From positions 1 through 5,193 of the forward strand of contig JAJYKO010000503.1 of the NCBI GenBank assembly GCA_021788565.1: a DNA stretch of 5,193 bases. The letters are read 5' to 3'. The first letter of the stretch is position 1, and each line of letters begins with the position of its first letter. Under the pieces are notes generated by a model. The model saw only the letters and a list, made by a program, of their open reading frames with translations. It was not told where the DNA came from and searched no databases. Position numbers and translations under genes: made by a program. Of the stretch, positions 1-5,086 are shown one piece after another. This DNA comes from Chloroflexota bacterium. GTDB lineage: Bacteria; Chloroflexota; UBA6077.

Positions 1-2
1 CC

Positions 3-1061
3 TGGGACACCGGACAACTGGGGGGTGCGCCGGTTACAAGCGTCCTCGAGAGGGACGGCGAGGTCGTGCACCTGGTGCAGGGCGGCGCGCTATCCGGCGA
101 GGTGACGGGTCTGGTGGACTGGGAGCGCCGCTTCGACCACATGCAGCAGCACTCGGGACAGCACATCCTCTCCCAGGCGTTCGAGCGGGTTCTGGGGGTG
201 AAGACCGTCTCCTTCCATATGGGCGCCGAGGTCTCCACCATCGACCTGTCGACGGGCGGTCTCAGCCTCGAGCAGGTCCAGGCGGTGGAGGACCTGAGCA
301 ACCGGGTCGTCTTCGAGGATCGTCCCATCCTGGTTCATTTGCTGGATCCGTCGGAGCTCTCCCAGTTCGACCTGCGAAAGGGAACCGAGCGAGAGGGGGA
401 GATACGGGTGGTGGAGGTAGAGGGCTTCGACTCGATCCCTTGCGGCGGTACCCACTGCCGCACTACAGGCGAGGTGGGGACGATCAAGGTGACAAAGTGG
501 GCTCGCCGGAGCGGAGACGTCCGGGTGGAGTTCCTGTGCGGGTGGCGGGCGCTGCGCGACTACCGTACCAAGAACGAGGCGGTGGTAGCGCTGGCGACGA
601 GCATCGCCGTGCGAGACCACGAAGTGCGCGAGGCCGTGGAGCGGCTCATGCGCGACGCCGCGGAAACCCGCCGCCAGGCTGAACAGTTGCGAAACCAGAT
701 CCTCGACTACCAGGCGGCCGAACTGGCTGGAAAGGCCGAAGCCGTGGGCGAGGTCCAGCTGATCGCCACAGTGCTTGCTGATCGGTCTCCCGACGAACTG
801 AAGCATCTGGCCGCGCGCCTCACCGCCGAGCCTGGAAGGGTGGTCCTGCTCGCAGCCACGGCGGACAAAGCGTCCGTCGTCTTCGCCCGCTCGGAGGACG
901 TCCATCTGGACGCCGGCGCCCTCCTGCGGCAGGCCACCGCTCCATTCGGGGGTCGCGGCGGCGGCCGGCCGACCCTGGCTCAGGGCGGCATCCCCGATCC
1001 CGCCAACGCCCAGGCCGCGCTTGACGAAGCCCTGAAGGCGGTGCGAGCCACACTAAAATAA
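3..1061 (+). CDS. alaX: Alanyl-tRNA editing protein, long AlaX type with DHHA1 domain (5' partial)
   Basis: A trans-editing enzyme that hydrolyses Ser (or Gly) wrongly attached to tRNA-Ala; cytoplasmic, Zn-dependent. The reading frame is open from the left edge (first residues WDTGQLGG), so the true start lies upstream and the GTG at 66 is internal; 352 residues are visible. In this numbering the editing-domain metal ligands are seen as HMQQH (H46, H50) and CGGTH (C147, H151). A charged, probably coiled helical segment follows at about 205-240. A C-terminal DHHA1 domain ends in the glycine-rich signature GGRGGGRP (about 316-323). There is no class II aminoacylation core in view, and long AlaX proteins are about 390-400 residues, so roughly 40-50 residues appear to be missing. 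An alternative is the C-terminal half of a full alanyl-tRNA synthetase. The spacing of the editing and DHHA1 domains allows it, but the fragment starts in the typical AlaX N-terminal region, so stand-alone AlaX is preferred; sequence left of the window would settle it. Confidence 0.88.
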   Translation, partial: WDTGQLGGAPVTSVLERDGEVVHLVQGGALSGEVTGLVDWERRFDHMQQHSGQHILSQAFERVLGVKTVSFHMGAEVSTIDLSTGGLSLEQVQAVEDLSNRVVFEDRPILVHLLDPSELSQFDLRKGTEREGEIRVVEVEGFDSIPCGGTHCRTTGEVGTIKVTKWARRSGDVRVEFLCGWRALRDYRTKNEAVVALATSIAVRDHEVREAVERLMRDAAETRRQAEQLRNQILDYQAAELAGKAEAVGEVQLIATVLADRSPDELKHLAARLTAEPGRVVLLAATADKASVVFARSEDVHLDAGALLRQATAPFGGRGGGRPTLAQGGIPDPANAQAALDEALKAVRATLK

Positions 1062-1071
1062 AGCGGCGTCC

Positions 1072-1140
1072 AAACTCGCGGGGTCTTTGGCTCGTGGTTC
1101 TGTACTGGCGTGACTTGATCCCTCGAGACCCCGCGGGTTT
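1072..1140. repeat. 15-bp inverted repeat with 39-nt spacer between convergent genes
   Basis: The left arm AAACTCGCGGGGTCT (1072-1086) is the reverse complement of the right arm AGACCCCGCGGGTTT (1126-1140) except at one position, which would be a G-U pair in plus-strand RNA. The arms enclose 39 bases without further strong pairing. The element lies 10 bases after the alaX stop and 46 bases before the toxin stop, between converging genes, so it may end transcription in both directions. Only TTT follows the plus-strand arm, and the loop is long for an intrinsic terminator. It could equally be a small repeated element of the genome or the edge of an insertion. Confidence 0.6.
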
Positions 1141-1186
1141 AATCCTGGTGTAGGTGGGTAGGGCGGCCGTATCCACAGGCCGGGAG

Positions 1187-1594
1187 TTATTCGGGCGAAG
1201 TGTAGAGCCTGAGGTCCGGGATGTCCCGATAATCGTCGAGGTTGCGCGTCACGAGAGTCAGGTCGTACTCCAGGGCGGTAGCCGCGATGAGGAGATCCAG
1301 GGCCCGAGAGCTGACGCGCTTCTCTTGCTGTCGCAGCGATTCCCGAAGGTGGGCGCAGCGGCGAGCCACCGCGATGGAGACGGAGATGACCGGCACACCT
1401 TCCACGAGGGCGTTGAAGCGGGACTCCGCTTCAACGTGGCCGGCTGGGGTTCGCAATAGCCCCTGGTAGGCTTCCATATAGGTGATGATACTCACAGCTA
1501 TGCCGTCGTCGGTCAGATCCTCCAGAAGCGCGTTGGCCGCCGGAACGTTCGCCAGATGGTCGATTACCCAATCGGAGTCGACGAGGTAAGGCAT
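1187..1594 (-). CDS. VapC-like PIN-domain ribonuclease toxin
   Basis: The protein has 135 residues, the usual size of a VapC toxin. The PIN-fold acidic active site is visible: D6 in YLVDSDWVID, E41 in TYMEAYQG, D100 in RALDLLIAATA, and the closing motif VTRNLDDY (N118, D121). These residues bind Mg2+/Mn2+ in PIN nucleases, which cut specific RNAs such as tRNA or rRNA; the target here cannot be read from the sequence. It is the second gene of a minus-strand operon: the ATG is only 3 bases after the antitoxin stop, and no good Shine-Dalgarno precedes it, so translation is probably coupled to the antitoxin. All catalytic positions are intact, so the toxin should be active. The family assignment is firm; the toxin role is inferred from family and partner. 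Confidence 0.9.
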   Translation of the reverse strand: MPYLVDSDWVIDHLANVPAANALLEDLTDDGIAVSIITYMEAYQGLLRTPAGHVEAESRFNALVEGVPVISVSIAVARRCAHLRESLRQQEKRVSSRALDLLIAATALEYDLTLVTRNLDDYRDIPDLRLYTSPE

Positions 1595-1597
1595 GGC

Positions 1598-1960
1598 TCA
1601 GGCGTATTGGTCGCGGCCGGTCTGCTTACGCGCGGCGTGGATATCGGCAAGCAGGACATCGCGATCCACGCCTGCGAGCGCTCCGGCGCTCTTTCGAAGC
1701 GCCTCTCGGGCACGCTCGGGCTCGTAATTGGCGAAGATATCCTCAGGTTCTTGATCCTTTCGCACAGCTGCTTTCTTACCGAGTGCCGGCTGAACGAGCG
1801 CCTCGAGATCATCCCGCCTGACGCGAATGCGGCGGGGTCCCACCCGATAGGCCCGGAGCCTTCGTGCGGCGATCCAACGCCAGAGAGTGGCGGCGCTGAC
1901 ATCGAGTAGACGAGCAGCCTCAGGCACGGAGTAGAACTGTCGTTCCTGGTCTTCGATCAC
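1598..1960 (-). CDS. Excisionase/MerR-fold DNA-binding antitoxin (HTH_17 type)
   Basis: The protein has 120 residues and two parts. Residues about 9-56 form a helix-turn-helix of the excisionase/HTH_17 kind: YSVPEAARLLDVS is helix-turn, ATLWRWI the recognition helix, and VGPRRIRVRRDDLEAL the wing and final helix. Residues about 57-120 form a charged tail ending DVLLADIHAARKQTGRDQ, likely helical and a good candidate for the toxin-binding part. The start is GTG (1960-1958), chosen because AAGGAG sits 6 bases upstream. The gene lies directly ahead of the PIN toxin with a 3-base gap, the typical antitoxin-first order. It probably neutralises the toxin and represses its own promoter, where short repeats are visible. 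VapB proteins usually carry AbrB, RHH or Phd folds; pairing of a PIN toxin with this fold is a known but less studied variant. Confidence 0.86.
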   Translation of the reverse strand: MIEDQERQFYSVPEAARLLDVSAATLWRWIAARRLRAYRVGPRRIRVRRDDLEALVQPALGKKAAVRKDQEPEDIFANYEPERAREALRKSAGALAGVDRDVLLADIHAARKQTGRDQYA

Positions 1961-1966
1961 GACGAT

Positions 1967-1972
1967 CTCCTT
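1967..1972 (-). promoter_or_regulatory. Ribosome binding site of the antitoxin gene
   Basis: Reads AAGGAG on the minus strand, 6 bases before the GTG at 1960. It decides the GTG start and is much stronger than anything ahead of the toxin, which fits higher antitoxin synthesis. Confidence 0.75.
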
Positions 1973-1982
1973 GAGTCCTGGT

Positions 1983-2001
1983 AACTATCACAGTTTATCA
2001 C
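1983..2001. promoter_or_regulatory. Candidate antitoxin operator: GTGATA repeats and small palindrome
   Basis: On the minus strand GTGATA occurs twice, 10 bases apart (2001-1996 and 1991-1986), so both copies face the same side of the helix. A related TGATAA lies at 2019-2014 in the -35 box. The first copy is inside the palindrome AACT-ATCAC-AGTT (1983-1995). These repeats cover the -10 box and expected start point, where an autorepressing antitoxin would bind. Assignment to the HTH antitoxin is inference. Confidence 0.5.
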
Positions 2002-2020
2002 TTCTCTCACCTGTTATCAA
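1992..2020 (-). promoter_or_regulatory. Sigma-70-type promoter of the toxin-antitoxin operon
   Basis: On the minus strand, TTGATA (2020-2015, five of six to TTGACA) is followed after exactly 17 bases by TAAACT (1997-1992, four of six to TATAAT). Transcription would begin near 1985, giving a leader of about 25 bases to the antitoxin start. The stretch is visibly AT-richer than its surroundings. Prediction from sequence only. Confidence 0.6.
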
Positions 2021-2213
2021 AGTTGGGCTGTCATACAGCTGCGTGGGGGGCGTGTGAGTGGGGATATGGAGTGCGTCTGCATCAGCACCGCTTTGACGGC
2101 CACGGTCTAGAACCTCGGGCGCGTTAGTGCCGTCCGCCTGGCGACTGGGTGTGGATTTCCGCGTTCTCCCCCTCGTACGCGGCTGACGCGCCTCACCCCC
2201 TCGCTCGGGCAAA

Positions 2214-2231
2214 GCGGCGCTCACGCGCCGC
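2214..2231. repeat. Perfect 7-bp GC hairpin
   Basis: GCGGCGC and GCGCCGC flank a 4-base loop. Read on the minus strand it is followed by TTT, so it could weakly stop minus-strand transcription before it reaches the toxin-antitoxin promoter. No gene on that strand upstream of it is evident, so its role is unknown. Confidence 0.4.
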
Positions 2232-2293
2232 ACTCCAGATTGTCCGCCCCTCTTCATCCTCTCGGTCACAATCGCGAAACCAGCGCTACCATC

Positions 2294-2315
2294 AGCTTTG
2301 CCTAAGCTAATCTTA
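2294..2315. promoter_or_regulatory. AT-richer patch with overlapping inverted repeats
   Basis: AGCTT-TGCCT-AAGCT (2294-2308) overlaps TAAG-CTAAT-CTTA (2303-2315) in an otherwise GC-rich non-coding stretch. This looks like a regulator site or a promoter region some 320 bases ahead of the permease. I could not find a well-spaced -35/-10 pair, so it is only a candidate. Confidence 0.25.
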
Positions 2316-2531
2316 ATGTTCCGGAGAGGGACAGCCGAGTTAACATTTATACGATTGGGAGGAGGACACCCACTCGCAGGAACTGGATGCTGCGAAGAAC
2401 ATGCTGGGCGCGGGCGTCGACGGGGCCGCCGCGCGGAAAGGAGGGACGCTCTCGGCGCCGCGAGGGACGCAGGCACGCGCAGCGCGGGGGCAACAAGGAA
2501 TTCGACAAACCGAATCTCAGCTGCCTGGTGT

Positions 2532-2597
2532 CTCGTTTGCGCTTCGCAACGAGCGTGGGATTGGAGTCTGGGGTAGCGCGGCCTGTTGATGCCGCGC
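2532..2597 (+). promoter_or_regulatory. Two stem-loops in the presumed leader of the permease gene
   Basis: The first (2532-2553) pairs CTCG-t-TTGCG with CGCAA-CGAG: nine base pairs with one bulged T and a CTT loop. The second (2576-2597) is a perfect 7-bp stem, GCGCGGC/GCCGCGC, with an 8-base loop. They end 33 bases before the permease ATG. Neither is followed by a T-run, so they are not simple terminators. They could shape a structured 5' leader; no known riboswitch consensus was recognised. Confidence 0.4.
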
Positions 2598-2619
2598 AGC
2601 GGGCTATTTCCAGGTTAGT

Positions 2620-2625
2620 GAGGTG
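2620..2625 (+). promoter_or_regulatory. Ribosome binding site of the permease gene
   Basis: GAGGTG lies 5 bases before the ATG at 2631 and supports that start. The later AAGGA touches the start codon and is too close to serve. Confidence 0.6.
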
Positions 2626-2630
2626 AAGGA

Positions 2631-4133
2631 ATGGCAGAATCGGTATCAGTCCCGTCCTCCTCCGTTGTCACACCAATGCGCCTGGCCAAGGCAGTGGGCA
2701 TTCTAGTCATCATAGCTTCGGGGGTCTGCCAGGAATACGGAAGCGGCATCAACTTCGTCCTAGTCAACAGCCTCGGCGCCTATCCGGCCGTCGCGTACCT
2801 CGTGCCACTGGCCATGCTGGTCGCCGGCATCGTTTTGCTGCCCAAGGTAATAATGCTGATGCGGTTCTCCGCCGTGATGCCTCGTGCCGGTTCCACCTAC
2901 GTATGGCTGACCAGGTCGCTGAACCTGCCGATTGGCTTCGTCGTCGCCTTCGGGTGGCTCGTCGGCGAGTGCGCCAGCACCGGTTTCGTGGCCTACGCCT
3001 TCGGAACCTTCGTGGGCTCCACCCTCTCCAGCGCGGGGGTGAACGCAAGCTGGGCAACCACGCCTGTCGGCCACATGATAGTGGGCCTTATCGCGATTTG
3101 GCTGCTCTTCTGGCTTCACTACTCCGGGATTAGCAACTACGGCACGTTCATGACCATCTTTCTGGTCCTGGTGGTGGGCACGGCTATCCTCATCATGGGC
3201 TATGGCTTCGGCACAACGCAGCAGACCTTCACGGCCGCCGCGACCAAGGTGCTCGGCTCAACGCCGCCGGCCCCTACAACGGCTGCATCGATCGGCGCCT
3301 TCATCACCGTCGCGACCCTGTTCCTGCAGTCCTACGGTGGCCTGACGGGCAGCACCTCCCTGGGCGGTGAGGCCAAGGATGCGACGAAGACCATGCCGCG
3401 AGGCATCTTCATCGCCTGGCTTTCCGCCGTCGTCCTCTTCACCGGCGTAGCCCTGGCGCTTTTCCACGCGGTGCCCTACTGGATGGTCCAGCCGCTGGTC
3501 AAGGCGGGCCACTCGGACCTCGCGACCACCCCTGGCCTGGTCGGCATGGTCGCGCCCCACGCCGTCGGCGTGCTGGTGAACCTGCTGGTGATGGTCATCG
3601 TGGGGAAGACGATGGCCCCCGCCATACTGGACACGTCCCGCTACCTCTTCGCCTGGGGCGAGGACAAGCTGTTGCCGTCGGCGTTCAGGCACCTCTCCCC
3701 GAACCGGACCCCCGACGTCGCCCTGCTCGTCGCGGCTGTGCTGATTTCCATCTTCCTGGCCGAGGCCTCGTTCTTCACCTGGACACTCGGCGTTGCGTTG
3801 CGCGCAATGACCCTGGTGATGGTGTTCGGGTTTATCGGCATCGGCGTGCTGAACATGAGCTTTAACAAGTCATTCGAGAGCATCCCCTGGGCGAAGCAGA
3901 TCGTCGGGTACTGGTATATGCCAGTGGTCGCGGTCCTGGCGATCATCATCGCGATCGTGATGTTCACCAGCGTGGTCGTCGTCCCGAACGCGCCCGTCTT
4001 CCTGCAGCCCGGCGCGCAGGTAGTGGTCGCGATCGCGATCGGCGTCATCATCTACTACATCGCGAAGGGCAAGGCCCACGCGCAGGGCGTGAACATCTTC
4101 GACAGTGCCCGCGCGGAGCTGCCGCTGGACTAG
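2631..4133 (+). CDS. APC-superfamily amino acid/polyamine permease
   Basis: An inner-membrane secondary transporter of 500 residues, the normal size, with about 12 hydrophobic segments (roughly 18-40, 53-76, 98-118, 120-135, 147-163, 172-191, 220-236, 258-281, 303-325, 362-378, 382-407, 430-450; one more at 460-478 leaves the count at 12-13). Family marks are the glycine-rich break of the first segment (YGSGI, 36-40), which contacts substrate in APC proteins, PRAGSTYVW (84-92) after segment 2, the loop GGEAKDATKTMPRGI (245-259), and SRYLFAWGEDKLLP (336-349) after segment 8. The exact substrate cannot be read. A C26 gamma-glutamyl hydrolase lies 190 bases downstream, suggesting an amine, GABA-like or glutamate-related compound, but a strong terminator separates them. 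The start is supported by GAGGTG and the ATG. No truncation or frameshift is seen. Confidence 0.92.
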   Translation: MAESVSVPSSSVVTPMRLAKAVGILVIIASGVCQEYGSGINFVLVNSLGAYPAVAYLVPLAMLVAGIVLLPKVIMLMRFSAVMPRAGSTYVWLTRSLNLPIGFVVAFGWLVGECASTGFVAYAFGTFVGSTLSSAGVNASWATTPVGHMIVGLIAIWLLFWLHYSGISNYGTFMTIFLVLVVGTAILIMGYGFGTTQQTFTAAATKVLGSTPPAPTTAASIGAFITVATLFLQSYGGLTGSTSLGGEAKDATKTMPRGIFIAWLSAVVLFTGVALALFHAVPYWMVQPLVKAGHSDLATTPGLVGMVAPHAVGVLVNLLVMVIVGKTMAPAILDTSRYLFAWGEDKLLPSAFRHLSPNRTPDVALLVAAVLISIFLAEASFFTWTLGVALRAMTLVMVFGFIGIGVLNMSFNKSFESIPWAKQIVGYWYMPVVAVLAIIIAIVMFTSVVVVPNAPVFLQPGAQVVVAIAIGVIIYYIAKGKAHAQGVNIFDSARAELPLD

Positions 4134-4170
4134 AGAAGTAATAGCGGCCATCAGGCCGAGCGAGGTTCTC

Positions 4171-4220
4171 GCGGCAGGCGGCACCGAAGTTTAGCTCTGG
4201 TGCCGCCTGCCGCTTCTGTC
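4171..4220 (+). terminator. Rho-independent terminator of the permease gene
   Basis: A perfect 15-bp GC-rich stem: GCGGCAGGCGGCACC (4171-4185) pairs with GGTGCCGCCTGCCGC (4199-4213) around a 13-base loop, followed by the T-rich TTCTGTCT. It lies 37 bases after the permease stop. A short alternative hairpin, GCGAG-GTT-CTCGC (4160-4172), overlaps the first bases of the left arm. The tail is not a pure T-run, but the stem is strong. Confidence 0.82.
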
Positions 4221-4230
4221 TAGCGCACTT

Positions 4231-4247
4231 TAGAATAGTACTTTCTA
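4231..4247. promoter_or_regulatory. AT-rich imperfect palindrome upstream of the hydrolase promoter
   Basis: TAGAA and TTCTA arms flank TAGTACT. It lies just upstream of the predicted promoter of the C26 gene, roughly where the -35 region would be, and could be an activator or repressor site. Short AT-rich palindromes also arise by chance. Confidence 0.3.
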
Positions 4248-4258
4248 TGGTGCCTCAG

Positions 4259-4279
4259 GCCGGTGGTAGAATTACCGGC
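4259..4279 (+). promoter_or_regulatory. Extended -10 promoter embedded in a palindrome
   Basis: TGGTAGAAT (4264-4272) matches the extended -10 pattern TGnTATAAT, with a five-of-six -10 hexamer; no good -35 box is visible, as often in extended -10 promoters. The whole box is inside the inverted repeat GCCGGT-N9-ACCGGC (4259-4264 and 4274-4279), with inner arms GGTA/TACC. A protein binding this palindrome would block RNA polymerase, so the hydrolase gene is probably repressor-controlled and independent of the permease. Its regulator is not in the window. Confidence 0.55.
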
Positions 4280-4307
4280 GGAAGGGCATGCCTGCTTCGA
4301 ATGTGTT

Positions 4308-4314
4308 GGAGGGG
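4308..4314 (+). promoter_or_regulatory. Ribosome binding site deciding the GTG start of the hydrolase
   Basis: GGAGGGG lies 9 bases before the GTG at 4324. The in-frame ATG at 4288 has GGAAGGG only 1 base upstream, too close for normal initiation, and would leave a leader of only some 9 bases after the predicted start point. Confidence 0.55.
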
Positions 4315-4323
4315 AGTGAACCA

Positions 4324-5061
4324 GTGACCTTGAACGGTAACCCCGCCGGAGCACCGCGAATCGGGGTAACGTGGGTGACGCCGGGCGATGCGAAGAGCGA
4401 CAACTACCTGAACGCGGTGAAGCGGGCGGGAGGTGAGCCCGTACCACTCCTCGCGGGAGCGGCATCCTGGGACAAGGAACTGGAGGGGATCCACGGGCTC
4501 CTGTTGACGGGCGGTGGGGACGTCCACCCGAGCCGGTACGGACAGGAGTACGCCGGGAAGAGCGAGATGGTGGACGAGCGCCGGGACGAACTGGAATTGC
4601 AGGCGCTCTCCCTCTGCCGGGAGCGCGGCCTCCCGGTGCTCGGGATCTGTCGTGGCTTTCAGGTCATCAACGTTGCGCTGCGCGGCTCGCTGCTTCAGGA
4701 CCTGGCTACCGACCATCCGGACGCCCTTCCCCATAGGTCGGTTCACGAGGTTTCGCGATTCCACCCTGTTCGGCTCCTGCCCGGTACGGTGCTGGCCGGA
4801 ATCCTGGGCCGCAATGGGGAGATGGGGGTGAACAGCCGCCACCACCAGGGACTCACGGAAAGGGAACTGGCTCCGGGGCTGAAGATCAGCGCCGTCGCTC
4901 CGGACGGTATCGTCGAAGGGATAGAGATGGAGGGTGAGCCGTTCCTGGTGGGGGTGCAGTGCCACCCGGAGCGCCCTGGCGAGGCGGAGGCGATGGAGGG
5001 GGTGTTTGCCGCCCTGGTAGAGCAGGCAAGGAGCACCAGAGCGGCGAGCGGAACCCCGTAG
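4324..5061 (+). CDS. Peptidase C26 / gamma-glutamyl-GABA hydrolase (PuuD-like)
   Basis: A class-I glutamine-amidotransferase-fold hydrolase, cytoplasmic, expected to cleave gamma-glutamyl amide bonds, as PuuD does in putrescine breakdown (releasing GABA and glutamate). From the GTG start it has 245 residues, normal for the family. Visible marks are the N-terminal strand PRIGVTWV, LLLTGGGDVHPSRYG (about 60-74), the DERRDELE segment (about 84-91), the nucleophile elbow GICRG (Cys109), NSRHHQGL (about 170-177), and GVQCHPE with His214 and Glu216 completing the Cys-His-Glu triad. All catalytic residues are present. An in-frame ATG at 4288 would add 12 residues, but the ribosome site favours GTG. 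No synthase domain or ammonia-using partner is fused, so it acts as a hydrolase. The upstream permease may import a substrate or precursor; no other Puu enzyme is seen. The exact substrate is unproven. Confidence 0.9.
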   Translation: MTLNGNPAGAPRIGVTWVTPGDAKSDNYLNAVKRAGGEPVPLLAGAASWDKELEGIHGLLLTGGGDVHPSRYGQEYAGKSEMVDERRDELELQALSLCRERGLPVLGICRGFQVINVALRGSLLQDLATDHPDALPHRSVHEVSRFHPVRLLPGTVLAGILGRNGEMGVNSRHHQGLTERELAPGLKISAVAPDGIVEGIEMEGEPFLVGVQCHPERPGEAEAMEGVFAALVEQARSTRAASGTP

Positions 5062-5086
5062 CCGACGACGCTCCCCTGGCCCCACA

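Larger units (their letters stand above)
2022..2619. other. About 600-base stretch with no supported gene
   Basis: This lies between the divergent toxin-antitoxin promoter and the permease. Open frames exist on both strands, but their translations are Arg/Ser/Gly/Pro-rich, resemble no family I know, and mostly lack a ribosome site. One (2387-2626, 79 codons) has AGGA 5 bases before ATG and stops 4 bases before the permease start, so a leader peptide cannot be excluded. Other contents are hairpins at 2214-2231, 2532-2553 and 2576-2597, an AT-richer patch at 2294-2355, and the direct repeat GAGGGACGC at 2441-2449 and 2462-2470. I see no tRNA, recombinase remnant or terminal inverted repeats. 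Confidence 0.5.

Noticed and set aside
90..905. 271-codon minus-strand frame opposite the alanyl-tRNA editing gene
   Set aside because: Its translation resembles no family, and the plus frame carries all editing motifs; long antisense frames are common in GC-rich genes.
1164..1182. CGGCC/GGCCG hairpin after the toxin stop
   Set aside because: Five base pairs with a 9-base loop and no T-run; not distinguishable from chance in GC-rich DNA.
1556..1909. Plus-strand frame of 117 codons over the antitoxin gene
   Set aside because: It is the shadow of the minus-strand antitoxin, which has an HTH fold, a ribosome site and an operon partner.
2036..2300. Possible tRNA or recombinase remnant in the gene-free stretch
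   Set aside because: No T-loop signature or cloverleaf could be drawn, and none of the six frames shows tyrosine or serine recombinase motifs.
1988..2476. 162-codon minus-strand frame upstream of the toxin-antitoxin operon
   Set aside because: Arg/Ser/Pro-rich translation with no family resemblance; its end overlaps the predicted toxin-antitoxin promoter, and no ribosome site supports its start.
4020..4045. Repeated GCGATCGC-like octamers (HIP1-like) in the permease gene
   Set aside because: They encode alternating Ala-Ile in a membrane segment; local codon use explains them, and the density is not genome-like for HIP1.
4255..5085. 276-codon minus-strand frame opposite the C26 hydrolase
   Set aside because: The plus strand has a complete Cys-His-Glu triad; the antisense translation is His/Arg/Pro-rich with no recognisable domain.
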